Shown here piece after piece: positions 17,573-26,068 of a stretch of 64,000 nt of DNA; within the stretch, counting starts at the first letter, position 1, and each line of letters starts with the position of its first letter. Made by a program: the position numbers and the translations under genes. This stretch comes from Akkermansia sp. (GTDB lineage: Bacteria; Verrucomicrobiota; Verrucomicrobiia; Verrucomicrobiales; Akkermansiaceae), in the NCBI GenBank assembly GCA_017471985.1, contig JAFURE010000046.1, positions 58,012 to 122,011 on the forward strand, in the 5' to 3' direction. The notes under the pieces were generated by a model. That model saw only the letters and a list, made by a program, of their open reading frames with translations, was not told the DNA's origin and did not search any database.

Positions 17573-18151
17573 TTAACCGTATATTTCGCCTACTGTTCGG
17601 CCGGTGAAGTCCCTGGTCTGGTTCTTCACGTCCTCCGGCTTCTTGGGCAGCGGGCGCGGGTTCTTCTTCTTGAACCTCTTCTTCTCGAGCTCGGGGTTAA
17701 TCGGGTCGACGGACTCAGCAATCATCTTCAAATCGTAGCCGTTCAGGCCACCCCAGATGACCAGCACGCCGTCGTTGACCGGGGCTATGCGCATGGGCTG
17801 CATGGCAAGTCCGTTCACAACCGGCAGCATGAGCATGCCGCTCTTTTCTACGGTGTTGTAGTACAGTCGGTTGCGCCACTCTTTCTTGGCGTAGAGGGTA
17901 ATGCCGTACGAACCGTCGGGGTTGAGGTGTGACTGGAATTTCTCGAAGTGGTCCAGCGACATGATGGGCATGCGGGTGTAAGTTACACCCTTGAACTTAA
18001 CAATCATGCGTGCACTGGCGCTGTCCGCTACCTCGGATACGGTGTTGGCATCCTGCACCAGGAAGAAGACAGGATAAGCTCTCTGGGACTGACAGCTGCA
18101 CATGACAGCCGCAGCTGCCAGTGTTGTGATGATGGAGTGAAAGATTTTCAT
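17573..18151 (-). CDS. Predicted lipoprotein of unknown function
   Basis: 192 residues from the ATG at 18151, chosen because it begins a lipoprotein signal (MKIFHSIITTLAAAAVMC, Cys at 18); a longer frame adds eight residues in front. The middle is beta-rich (MIVKFKGVTYTRMPIM; GSYGITLYAKKEW) and the C-terminus is basic and Pro-rich. It has a promoter of its own and lies three bases before the M23 peptidase gene. I do not recognise the family. Confidence 0.65.
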   Translation of the reverse strand: MKIFHSIITTLAAAAVMCSCQSQRAYPVFFLVQDANTVSEVADSASARMIVKFKGVTYTRMPIMSLDHFEKFQSHLNPDGSYGITLYAKKEWRNRLYYNTVEKSGMLMLPVVNGLAMQPMRIAPVNDGVLVIWGGLNGYDLKMIAESVDPINPELEKKRFKKKNPRPLPKKPEDVKNQTRDFTGRTVGEIYG

Positions 18152-18181
18152 ACGCAAAAGCAACGATACAGCCACTACTCT

Positions 18182-18210
18182 AGCATATTTTCACCCGCTT
18201 GGCGAGTCAA
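18182..18210 (-). promoter_or_regulatory. Promoter of the lipoprotein-M23-TPR operon
   Basis: On the minus strand: TTGACT (18210-18205), 17-bp spacer, TATGCT (18187-18182), 30 bases before the ATG at 18151. Confidence 0.55.
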
Positions 18211-18213
18211 AAA

Positions 18214-18882
18214 TCAGCCACGCAGAAAACTGCGGCTCGAAATGCAGTAGTGAACCCCGCTCCACACGGTCAGGGCTACGCTCGACCACAGGAAAATAGC
18301 GCGCAACCACACGCCGCCCACGCCAACGGAAAGACTGTGCAGGGGCTCGGGCAGGTTGCCGGCGTAACCCAGGTGCACCAGACAGGCTATGCAGAAGGCC
18401 AGCTGCAGGCCGGTTTTCCACTTACCGCTACGGTCGGCTGCCATGACGACCCCCTGTTCAACAGCCAGCTGGCGCAGGCCGGTGACGAGGAACTCGCGGA
18501 AGATGATGAGGATGGTGACCCAGAACGGGCACATGCCGACGTATGTCAGGTAGATGAAAGCCGCACTCACTAATATCTTGTCGGCCAGCGGGTCAATCAA
18601 TTTGCCGAAGTTGGTGACCAAATTGTACTTGCGTGCCAGATAGCCATCCAGAAAGTCGCTGATGGCACCGGCAACGAATGCCCACAGGGCGATGCAGTTG
18701 CCAATGGTGGTCGGTATGAACCACCAGCCCTCATACGCTACGTTGTCCATGGGTTTTACACCATCTGCCGAGGGGGCAACACCATCCACGGCCAGTGCGA
18801 TGGCAAAGACGATGACGAGTGCAATGCGGACGAGTGTGATGGTGTTCGGCAGGTTTAACATGTTCGGCGCTATTTTACCCAT
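18214..18882 (-). CDS. pgsA: CDP-diacylglycerol-glycerol-3-phosphate 3-phosphatidyltransferase
   Basis: 222 residues from the ATG at 18882. An internal ATG seven codons later (MLNLPNTITLVR) is the closest match to the family N-terminus and is the alternative start; a GTG at 18933 would add 17 unlikely residues. The CDP-alcohol phosphatidyltransferase signature is exact: DGYLAR, eight residues, G, three residues, D, three residues, D (SDFLDGYLARKYN to IDPLAD). About five membrane segments. It makes phosphatidylglycerophosphate for anionic phospholipids. Confidence 0.92.
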   Translation of the reverse strand: MGKIAPNMLNLPNTITLVRIALVIVFAIALAVDGVAPSADGVKPMDNVAYEGWWFIPTTIGNCIALWAFVAGAISDFLDGYLARKYNLVTNFGKLIDPLADKILVSAAFIYLTYVGMCPFWVTILIIFREFLVTGLRQLAVEQGVVMAADRSGKWKTGLQLAFCIACLVHLGYAGNLPEPLHSLSVGVGGVWLRAIFLWSSVALTVWSGVHYCISSRSFLRG

Positions 18883-19082
18883 GTCATGCGCCTCTGGCAA
18901 GACAAAAGAGTGTCGCAATGCGCTGTATAACACAATTTTTCGATGCTTTTACTGAACTATACAAAAAACGAGGGGTGTCGGGCTGCGAATTTTCTGACTT
19001 TCGAAATCCGATTTTTAACTTCCTGCTGTGTCATAGCTCGCCCAAAAAGAAGGAGCGGGGCCTTTTCTGACATACAATGAGC

Positions 19083-19110
19083 TTGCACGCAGAAGAGAAT
19101 ATGCTATACT
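19083..19110 (+). promoter_or_regulatory. Promoter of the metF operon, leaderless architecture
   Basis: TTGCAC (19083-19088), 16-bp spacer, TATACT (19105-19110), seven bases before the ATG at 19118. Confidence 0.65.
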
Positions 19111-19117
19111 TTGCGCC

Positions 19118-19852
19118 ATGAACGCTTTTCGCATCACCATTCTCGCTCTGCTGACGATTGCCGTGGCGGTTATGATATACGTAGTGTGTGTCATGCTGCC
19201 GGGTATGCAGGCTGATCAGAAGATTTACAATATCTCCCAGCAGTCTGCCAAGAACCAGCTGCAGGCTGCCGACCATCGCGAGCGTGTGAGCGGCTATGGC
19301 GAGACTGCCGAGGCCGGTGGCCTGGCCGGCGCTGTCTCCGAGTCCGAGGAGGCTGATCGCCTGGCCGAGTCTTCCGTACACGAGGCCGAGGAGCGCGCTG
19401 TGATTGAGGAAGCACGCCGTAAGGTCGAGGCAGAGCAGAGGCGTGCTATGGAGGCCGCCGCCGCCGGCCCTCAGACAGACGGTGCCATTGGTCTGGTGAC
19501 GGCTTTCAATCAGGAGTGGCTTTCTATTCTCTTTAAGCCGGCTGTGAAGGATTTGCTCAACGAGGGGGTCGTGGTGGCTGTTCGTCGAGATGGCGTAGTG
19601 CTGTGCGAGGCTACGGTTGATTTTCATGATGAGGAATCCGGCCAGGTGGGGGCTACGCTGCGCCCGCAGGAGTTCGGTAAGACTCAGATGGAGGTGGATG
19701 AGGATGCCTGGCTGCCTGTTGTGGGTGATGAGGTCATCTACTCCCCCTTTGCCAGTGTGCGGGATTTGCGCCGCGAGAATACGTTCCTGACCCCGCAGCC
19801 GCTCTCTGTACCGGCTGCACCTGCTGAGCAGCCTGCGGAACCTCAGCCCTGA
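19118..19852 (+). CDS. Membrane-anchored coiled-coil protein of unknown function
   Basis: 244 residues. One N-terminal membrane segment (about 5-27), an Ala/Glu/Arg-rich coiled coil (about 40-115), then a compact mixed domain (about 120-215, NQEWLSILFKPAVKDLLNEG) and a Pro-rich end. I do not recognise the family. It is the first gene of a rightward operon with metF (14 bases on), a membrane TPR-like protein and a helical-repeat protein. Confidence 0.6.
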   Translation: MNAFRITILALLTIAVAVMIYVVCVMLPGMQADQKIYNISQQSAKNQLQAADHRERVSGYGETAEAGGLAGAVSESEEADRLAESSVHEAEERAVIEEARRKVEAEQRRAMEAAAAGPQTDGAIGLVTAFNQEWLSILFKPAVKDLLNEGVVVAVRRDGVVLCEATVDFHDEESGQVGATLRPQEFGKTQMEVDEDAWLPVVGDEVIYSPFASVRDLRRENTFLTPQPLSVPAAPAEQPAEPQP

Positions 19853-19866
19853 TTATATTTTTTACC

Positions 19867-20811
19867 ATGTCCACGCGCCCCAAATCACCGCTTTTTGACA
19901 ACACGCCTACCTTTTCCTTCGAGTTCTTCCCGCCGAAGACAGAAGAGGGCGCTGCTGCTTTGCTTGATACGGTGGTTCGACTGCAGGAGTTCCGCCCCAG
20001 TTTTGTGAGCGTGACCTACGGGGCCGGCGGCGGTTCCCGCGAGCTGACCCGCTCGGTGGTTCACGATATCCAGCAGAGGGGCATTCCCACTGTGCCGCAC
20101 CTGACCTGTGTGGGGCACACCGCCGCTGAGATTGAGAAGATTCTCGAGGGCTATGCCAACGCCGGTGCCAGTGCCATTCTCGCTCTGCGCGGTGACCCTC
20201 CACGAAATTGGACGAACTATGACCCGTCGAAGGATGCTTTCCGCCATGCCTCTGAACTGGTGCGTTTCATTCGTGAGTGGGAGGACCGCAATCGCCTGCC
20301 TAATCGCCTTACTATTGGTGTGGCCGGCTTCTGCGAGGGGCATCCTGATACGCGAAACCGTATTCGTGAAATGGATTTCCTGAAGGCCAAGCTCGATGAA
20401 GGCGCGGACTACATCTGCACGCAGCTTTTCTTCGACAATCATGCATTCTTTGATTATCGCGATCGATGCCGCCTGCTGGGTATCGATGTGCCTATCATTG
20501 CCGGTATCATGCCCGTGACCTCCATATCCAGCATGAATCGCATGGCCGAGCTCTCGGCCGGTACCAATTTCCCCGCCCGCCTGCTGAAGGCCATGCTGCG
20601 CGCCGGCGGCGACAAGGCCAGTATCGAGCGCATCGGCATTAACTACGCCAGTAATCAGTGCGCCGAGCTGCTCGATGCCGATGTCGACGGCATTCACTTC
20701 TACACCCTCAACCGCTCCAAAGCCACGCTCGAGATTTACCACAACCTCGGCATTAACAACTATTTCGATGTGGATCGAATCCACATGCTCAGCAACATTT
20801 ACAAATCCTGA
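19867..20811 (+). CDS. metF: 5,10-methylenetetrahydrofolate reductase
   Basis: 314 residues, a single TIM barrel. Family motifs: FSFEFFPPKTEEG at the N-terminus (catalytic Glu), SVTYGAGGGSRELT, HLTCVGHT, ALRGDPP, GVAGFCEGHP and the flavin-binding TQLFFDN. It reduces methylene-THF to methyl-THF for methionine synthesis using FAD. Second in its operon; the next gene starts three bases after the stop. Confidence 0.96.
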   Translation: MSTRPKSPLFDNTPTFSFEFFPPKTEEGAAALLDTVVRLQEFRPSFVSVTYGAGGGSRELTRSVVHDIQQRGIPTVPHLTCVGHTAAEIEKILEGYANAGASAILALRGDPPRNWTNYDPSKDAFRHASELVRFIREWEDRNRLPNRLTIGVAGFCEGHPDTRNRIREMDFLKAKLDEGADYICTQLFFDNHAFFDYRDRCRLLGIDVPIIAGIMPVTSISSMNRMAELSAGTNFPARLLKAMLRAGGDKASIERIGINYASNQCAELLDADVDGIHFYTLNRSKATLEIYHNLGINNYFDVDRIHMLSNIYKS

Positions 20812-20814
20812 ACC

Positions 20815-21735
20815 ATGGAAACGCAAAAGAATACCCCCAATCCGGACGAAATGCCGCTCACTCCCGAGGAAATCAAAGCCATTGGCGAGATTGAGCTCGG
20901 GCCCGCTAAGCATGAGATTTTCCTCAACAAGCACTACAAGAAACTCATCATCGGCGGTATCGCTTTCATGGTAGCAGCCAGTGCCGCTATAGGTTACTAT
21001 TCCTACAAGCAGGAGCAGAAGGCGCTCGCCGGTGCTCTCATCGTGAAGTCCATGGGGTCGGCCTCCCTGAACGGTGCTCAGCAGCCCTCCGCTTACGATG
21101 CTGCGGCCCTTGCCGAAATCAACAATCAGTATGCCGACACCAACTCTGCCGAGCTGGCTCAGCTGCTTGAGGCTCTTTCTCTGCTGACCGATACAGCCAA
21201 GGCTGAGATGGCGCTCTCTCAGCTCGAATCCATCGCCGCCACCACTCAGAACTCTCTTCTGCGTGCCCGTGCTCTGGCATCCCTCGCTACCTACTACACC
21301 GGTGAGCAGAAACCCGAGCAGGCCACCGGCTACTGGAAACAGCTTATTTCCATGCCCGCCAACCCCTACAGCGCACTGGCATACGTATCCCTCGGTGATC
21401 AGGCCAAGCTCAGCGGCGATATTGAGGGTGCCCGTAACTTTTACAATCAGGTGCTCAGCGTGTGTCCCTACAGCCCGCTGGTACGTCACAATGTAGTGCA
21501 GACTCGCCTTGACCTGCTCGAGGTGGATGCCCCTGTACCCGTCGCTCCCCCCGCAGAGCCGGCTCCCGCCCCTGCTGCTACTCCCGCTCCTGCTCCCGCT
21601 GCTGTGGACAATCCCTTCGGTATCGATACGTCCAATCCTTTCGGCGATACTCCTGCCACACCGAGTGCTCCGGCTACCGGTGGCGAGTCCGACCCCTTCG
21701 GCGGTATGAGCACCTTGCCCGGCGGCTCTCTCTGA
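20815..21735 (+). CDS. Membrane-anchored TPR-like (YfgM-type) protein
   Basis: 306 residues. Cytoplasmic N-terminus of about 45 residues, one membrane segment (about 46-66, LIIGGIAFMVAASAAIGYYS), then helical repeats (about 75-235) like the TPR_21 domain of YfgM, and a Pro/Ala-rich tail with repeated NPFG or DPFG motifs. YfgM is a periplasmic ancillary factor of the Sec translocon; the equivalence here is inference from architecture. Confidence 0.55.
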   Translation: METQKNTPNPDEMPLTPEEIKAIGEIELGPAKHEIFLNKHYKKLIIGGIAFMVAASAAIGYYSYKQEQKALAGALIVKSMGSASLNGAQQPSAYDAAALAEINNQYADTNSAELAQLLEALSLLTDTAKAEMALSQLESIAATTQNSLLRARALASLATYYTGEQKPEQATGYWKQLISMPANPYSALAYVSLGDQAKLSGDIEGARNFYNQVLSVCPYSPLVRHNVVQTRLDLLEVDAPVPVAPPAEPAPAPAATPAPAPAAVDNPFGIDTSNPFGDTPATPSAPATGGESDPFGGMSTLPGGSL

Positions 21736-21758
21736 TGAACCCGAACTCATAAGGAGCA

Positions 21759-22583
21759 ATGGGACTCTTTCAGGACAACTTCTCCATGCTCTCCGAGCTG
21801 GAACGCCTGGCCGCCATGGTGCAGGACCCGGTGCGCGTGCAGGAAATCGGCGCGGATGAATGGCCGCTGGCCATGATTGCCTGCGGGCTCGTGACCTGCA
21901 ATGACCCTGACCGCCTGCAGGACAACCTGACCGCCTACGGCATTTTTGCCGCCAAGGTAGCCCCCGCCGGGCGCAAGGGGAGTCTGGCTCAGCTGGTACG
22001 CTTCATTACCGCTCGCAAGGGCGATGGTTGGCGTGCCCTCTTGCCCTACACCCTCGCAGAGCCCGAACCGGTGCTCAGCCGCACGGCTGCCATGCAGCTG
22101 GCAACCCTCGCACAGCCCGGCGTAGACGATAAGCTCACCGGCGTAGCTGAACTGGCACGCTTGCTGCAGACCCGTCAGGATGCCCCCTCCACCGTGCTCG
22201 AGGCCCTGCTAAGCCTGAGCGACTTGCGCGTGCTGCCCTACCTCGAGCCCCTCTACAAGCTAGCTCCCGAGCGCCTGAGCAGCATCATTGCCGCCATCAA
22301 CCCGGCACCGAATCACCTCAGCTATACCTGGGTTATGGGGGCTCTGGCCGCTCAGCCCGAATTGGCAGAGCCCATCACCGCCCTGCTGGAGCGCATGGCC
22401 GCCACCACCACCGTGGTGATTGACCTCGTGTTGCCCATACCCACTTGGGCCTTCGAGAAACCCGCACCCCAGCCCCTGCATGGCTGGCAGCGAGCTGAGT
22501 ACTTCCCGCGACTCCTCCCCGGTCTCTCCGCCCACCTTACCGATGCGCAGATTCTGCGTCTTCGCACAGCTTTTGGCGCCTGA
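21759..22583 (+). CDS. Helical-repeat protein of unknown function
   Basis: 274 residues, cytoplasmic (no signal or membrane segment), Leu/Ala-rich, predicted almost all helical with HEAT-like periodicity (LPYLEPLYKLAPERL; LSRTAAMQLATLAQPG). I do not recognise the family. Last gene of the metF operon, 23 bases after the YfgM-like gene. A hairpin overlaps its stop codon. Confidence 0.5.
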   Translation: MGLFQDNFSMLSELERLAAMVQDPVRVQEIGADEWPLAMIACGLVTCNDPDRLQDNLTAYGIFAAKVAPAGRKGSLAQLVRFITARKGDGWRALLPYTLAEPEPVLSRTAAMQLATLAQPGVDDKLTGVAELARLLQTRQDAPSTVLEALLSLSDLRVLPYLEPLYKLAPERLSSIIAAINPAPNHLSYTWVMGALAAQPELAEPITALLERMAATTTVVIDLVLPIPTWAFEKPAPQPLHGWQRAEYFPRLLPGLSAHLTDAQILRLRTAFGA

Positions 22584-22598
22584 AGTCATACTTCAGGC
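22578..22598 (+). terminator. Hairpin over the stop codon at the end of the metF operon
   Basis: Perfect 9-bp stem GCCTGAAGT/ACTTCAGGC with a three-base loop; the TGA stop is in the left arm. No real T tract follows, so termination is only possible. Confidence 0.45.
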
Positions 22599-22637
22599 TT
22601 GCCAATCCCTCCTCGATAGTGTGTAATATCCGCACAC

Positions 22638-22709
22638 GGCCTCGTAGTTCAATGGATAGAACGGCCCTCTCCTAAAGGGCAGATATGGGTTCGATTCCCG
22701 TCGAGGCTA
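22638..22709 (+). tRNA. tRNA-Arg (CCU)
   Basis: Complete cloverleaf of 72 bases: acceptor GGCCTCG/CGAGGCT (G-U at the end), D stem GTTC/GAAC, anticodon stem GCCCT/AGGGC with loop CTCCTAA (anticodon CCT), T arm ATGGG-TTCGATT-CCCGT, discriminator A. The CCA end is not encoded. It is followed directly by integrase-type repeats and a broken integrase, so it is the likely attachment site of an integrated element. Confidence 0.93.
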
Positions 22710-22769
22710 TGTTCCTATTTTTCGCTAATTAGCGCAAGTGTTTATTACTCTTGCTTTTTGTTGTTTTAT

Positions 22770-22851
22770 ATTGCTAAATTAGCGCAGCGGTTTGAGCGAA
22801 AATTGAGCGAATCGCTGAGCGAAAATGATCGAAAAAATCTAATTTAGCAAT
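22770..22851 (+). repeat. Inverted repeat enclosing four tandem 11-bp repeats, probable att-arm region
   Basis: A perfect 13-bp inverted repeat (ATTGCTAAATTAG at 22770-22782, its complement at 22839-22851) encloses four near-identical units at 22793, 22804, 22816 and 22826 (consensus TGAGCGAAAA). They lie between the tRNA 3' end and the integrase remnant's ATG, where arm-type integrase or excisionase sites are normally found. Confidence 0.6.
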
Positions 22852-22853
22852 TT

Positions 22854-23118
22854 ATGAAGAATAACCATGTCGTAAGTGTCGGTTTGGCGGCTGAGGCAAA
22901 GTCTCCGTATTGGGTGGCTCAGTGGTCGTTGTCGAATGGTAAGCGGATGAAGAAGTCTACTAAGGTGTCGGTGGCAGGTGGGGTGTTTGGCGGGTAAGTT
23001 GGGTCGTTTGTCGATGGCTACTTACAATAATGCCAGGACGACGTATGCGATGTTTTGTTCCTGGTTGGGTAAGCGTGCCGGGGAGCCGTTGCGGTGGGTA
23101 ACGAGGGCGTACGCTTGA
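22854..23118 (+). pseudogene. Broken tyrosine-recombinase (integrase) N-terminus
   Basis: The frame from the ATG at 22854 gives 47 residues resembling an integrase arm-binding domain (YWVAQWSLSNGKRMKKSTKV) and stops at 22995-22997. Shifting by one base, the next 40 codons read KLGRLSMATYNNARTTYAMF then CSWLGKRAGEPLRWVT, the pattern of the core-binding (SAM-like) domain, before another stop at 23116. The catalytic domain with R..HxxR..Y is absent. So this is a frameshifted, truncated integrase next to its tRNA target. Confidence 0.75.
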
Positions 23119-23719
23119 CTACTATGTGAGCAATCTGCGTGAGCTGGAGGGCGCTCTGGGCAAGCCGGGTGCGTTCCTGCGTGAGCTTAAGGATGGCGAG
23201 ACGGAGGGTGACAGGCGCATGGCGGTGATTAAGGCGATGGGTAAGCTGGTGCAGAGTAAGGTGCTGGCAGATACGGCTAAGTCGGGCAATAAGCTGAGCG
23301 CTGCGCTGAATGCGTTCCTGGAGCTGATTCGCAGCTGAGTGCTGCAGGCAAAGGCGATGTGCAAGCTGGGTGAGGCGGTGAACCAGGCTCTAACGAACCC
23401 GGAGGCTGCTGCGAAGATGGATAAGGAGTTCCGCGAGGATGTGGAGCGGTTGGTGGCGCAGGATGTGGAGTTCCTGCAGAATATTCAGCTGGCGGATGGT
23501 CTGGAGGCTATGCAGCGTGTGTATGAGGCTCATGATAAGGCCAAGGCTGACCGTAAGGTGAAGCGACGCAAACGTGCGAAGACGCCGGTGCTGGATGCTG
23601 CCGAGAAGAAGCACGGTGAGGAGGTGCGCAAGGAACAGGCTGAGTTTTCGAGTATCGTGAATGGGCTGAGGCCAGAGGTTTTGAGTTTGGGGCTTCTGGA
23701 GACGCTTTTGTGCTTATAG
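23117..23719 (+). pseudogene. Decayed helical-protein gene with an in-frame stop
   Basis: One reading frame runs from 23117 to 23719 and is interrupted only by a TGA at 23336-23338. Both parts are charged and helical (LRELEGALGKPGAFLRELKD before the stop; DVERLVAQDVEFLQNIQLAD after it), and a basic segment (KAKADRKVKRRKRAKTP) lies near the end. Its 5' end is joined to the integrase remnant by a frame change. The family is unknown; a mobile-element gene is likely from position. Confidence 0.55.
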
Positions 23720-23988
23720 TGGTTGCCGAGAGTTCCAATGGCGATATGTTTTACGATTTGGATGCCACCGATGTTGAAGAGGTAGAAAACAATAAGGGAG
23801 CTGCTGAAACTCTTGCGGCTACCCGGGTCCCAAACCCGGGGCGGCAGAGCAGTGCGCCCAAGGGTAGAATACATCGTATAAAGGAGTTTGTCAACTATAT
23901 TGATTCTCTTGGCGAAGATTCGTTCCGGCTGATAATACGCTTGATTATTGGATTAAATATGGTAGCATACGTTCTATACGGTCGTTAG
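23710..23988 (+). CDS. Small protein with C-terminal membrane segment, unknown
   Basis: 92 residues from a GTG at 23710; an ATG at 23746 would give 80. The N-terminal half is acidic, and the last 20 residues (RLIIRLIIGLNMVAYVLYGR) form a membrane segment. It overlaps the preceding pseudogene by 10 bases and precedes the ankyrin gene. Local composition is AT-rich relative to the flanking chromosome. It may be expressed or be another remnant. Confidence 0.35.
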   Translation: MLIVVAESSNGDMFYDLDATDVEEVENNKGAAETLAATRVPNPGRQSSAPKGRIHRIKEFVNYIDSLGEDSFRLIIRLIIGLNMVAYVLYGR

Positions 23989-24066
23989 ATTTGAGCAAGT
24001 ATATCATGTGCTAACCGACCGAAAGCATGCAGTTATTAAAGTCCCTACAATTTTTATTACACCGGT

Positions 24067-25992
24067 ATGATAGATCTCTTGTGTCGTCGATGTGGTTTTC
24101 AGTCTGATGCGCAAATTGCTGCTGTTCGTGCGGGATGGGAGGGCAATATCGGTGGAATAGAGAAATATCGGGGAAATGAGTCTTTGAATAATGCATATTA
24201 TGCCGGTGCTGTGGGTGGAGGTCATCTATCCATCGTTGAGCGTTTGCTGGAGCAGGGGGCAAGTCCGGATGCGGGCCTTCGGTTTGCTGTTCATACGGCT
24301 CAGGAGAATATGGTGTCGCTTATGAAGAAGCGTGGTGCTGATATTCGGTCCTGTCTGCATGTGGCTGCTAACGATGGTAATCTCAAGCTTGTAAAGCTTC
24401 TGCTCGAAGGGGTCGACAATACTTCTTTGGGGATTGGGGGCATGGCATTGTATTGTGCTGCCGAAAGGGGGTATTTGGATATCGTCAAACTCTTGCGGAA
24501 TTATGGTGCATTCGCAATGCTGTGTCAATCATTGGAGGCCGCTGCTGCAAATGGGCATATTGCAGTAGTTGAGTTTCTCCTGCCAGGCATAGCGGAATGG
24601 GGCAGAAAGGATGCTTTTTATGCTGCGTTGCGAAGGGGGCATTCTGAAATTGTGAAGCTGTTGGTTGATAAAGTGGGGAGCATCGATAAATCGGCAGCTC
24701 TGAGAGACGCTGCGAGTGGTGCTAATATGGAGAATGTCAGGTTGCTGCTCGAAATGGGGGCAACTCCGCATCATTCGGATGCATTAGTCGGTGCTGCCCG
24801 TGGTGGCAATTTAGAGATTGTCATCCTTCTTTTGGCTCTTGGTGCCTCTCCGGACAACCGACGTGCGTTCCGGGAGGCTGTTAGATGCGCCAATTGGGAA
24901 ATTGCAAAAGTTTTGCTGAAGAAAGGCAAGTTTTATATAGGGGGGGAAAGTATCGATGAAGTGTTTTTGAATGGAGATGTGGAGTTGGTGCAGCTCCTGT
25001 ACAAAAAGGGGGGAGATATTCATCGTTATTCAGCATTGCCCCATGCCGCATCAAAGGGACAGACTGATATTGTAAGATTCTTGCTTGCTCAGGGCGTCTA
25101 TCTCGAGATGTCAAAGGCGTTACGATTTGCTGAACAAGGCGGTTATACTGAGTGTGCCGGGCTTCTGAAGGATAAAATAGCACTACTCGAAGGAGGGAGT
25201 GATTTGGCCGAGGCAGCACGACTGGGAAATGCCGAGAGGGTAGATGTAATGTTACGGAAACGTGCTGAACCGAATCTCGGAATGGTGAGAGCATGTAGGG
25301 AAGGTCACACGGGCATCGTTAAAACGCTGTTGGATAAAGGCGCAAATCCCAATTTGGGAATCGCGGCAGCGGCCGGTGCAGGAAACATGGAAATTGTTGA
25401 AATGTTGCTGGATAGAGGGGCTTACCCCGGTTTGGGGGTAAGTTCTGCGGCTGAGTACGGACATGAGGATATTCTTAAACTCCTGCTGGATAAGGGAGCT
25501 AATCCTCATCAGGGAATGTGGTCGGGTCGCCCGGAAATAGTCAAACTTCTGCTGGATTGTGGGCTTGAACCGGATGACGAGGAGCTGTTCGCTCTGTCTG
25601 CAAAGCGTGGGAATCTTGGTATTGTACAACTTCTGCTTGATCGAGGTGTTTCACCGGATTGTGGGGGTGCGTTGGAGAAAGCGTTGGATATGGGGCACCT
25701 GAATGTGGTAAAGCTTCTGTTGAATCACGGGGCGTCTGTTAATGACAAAGAAGCTTTACTGCTACTTGCTGCTGAGTGTGGAGATGCTGAAATAGTACAG
25801 AAGATGTTGCAGCTGGGTGCTGACCCGAATGAGGTGCAGGAGGAGGTGGAGGAAGTTACCGGAACGATTTATTATCGAACCCCGTTGGATTGGGCCGAGA
25901 GGGGCAGACATGATGAATGTGCTTCCATCATTCGCAAGGCCGGGGGTGTACGCAGTACTGAACTGCCGACGCCGCTCTATACTCAATATTAA
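24067..25992 (+). CDS. Large ankyrin-repeat protein
   Basis: 641 residues made almost wholly of ankyrin repeats of about 30-33 residues with the pattern GA.P.....AL..AA..GN.EIV.LLL. No signal peptide or membrane segment is seen. It is probably cytoplasmic unless secreted by a non-Sec route. It is the only long intact gene next to the integrase remnant and looks like cargo of the tRNA-Arg element; its codon use is visibly more AT-rich than the flanking operons. A role in binding host or bacterial proteins is common for such repeats but unproven here. Confidence 0.85.
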   Translation: MIDLLCRRCGFQSDAQIAAVRAGWEGNIGGIEKYRGNESLNNAYYAGAVGGGHLSIVERLLEQGASPDAGLRFAVHTAQENMVSLMKKRGADIRSCLHVAANDGNLKLVKLLLEGVDNTSLGIGGMALYCAAERGYLDIVKLLRNYGAFAMLCQSLEAAAANGHIAVVEFLLPGIAEWGRKDAFYAALRRGHSEIVKLLVDKVGSIDKSAALRDAASGANMENVRLLLEMGATPHHSDALVGAARGGNLEIVILLLALGASPDNRRAFREAVRCANWEIAKVLLKKGKFYIGGESIDEVFLNGDVELVQLLYKKGGDIHRYSALPHAASKGQTDIVRFLLAQGVYLEMSKALRFAEQGGYTECAGLLKDKIALLEGGSDLAEAARLGNAERVDVMLRKRAEPNLGMVRACREGHTGIVKTLLDKGANPNLGIAAAAGAGNMEIVEMLLDRGAYPGLGVSSAAEYGHEDILKLLLDKGANPHQGMWSGRPEIVKLLLDCGLEPDDEELFALSAKRGNLGIVQLLLDRGVSPDCGGALEKALDMGHLNVVKLLLNHGASVNDKEALLLLAAECGDAEIVQKMLQLGADPNEVQEEVEEVTGTIYYRTPLDWAERGRHDECASIIRKAGGVRSTELPTPLYTQY

Positions 25993-26003
25993 GTTTGCAA
26001 GAA

Positions 26004-26037
26004 ATTACCCCTGCTCAATTTCTTGAGCAGGGGTAAT
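26004..26037. terminator. Bidirectional terminator between the ankyrin and thioredoxin genes
   Basis: Perfect 15-bp stem (ATTACCCCTGCTCAA and its complement) with a TTTC loop, between convergent genes. No strong T tract on either side. Confidence 0.7.
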
Positions 26038-26068
26038 GTTGCGTTCGGAAAAGAGTTTAACCGTTGAC

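Noticed and set aside
19885..21759. 624-residue open frame antisense to metF and the YfgM-like gene
   Set aside because: It spans two well-supported genes and their boundary, has low-complexity composition and no signal or domain.
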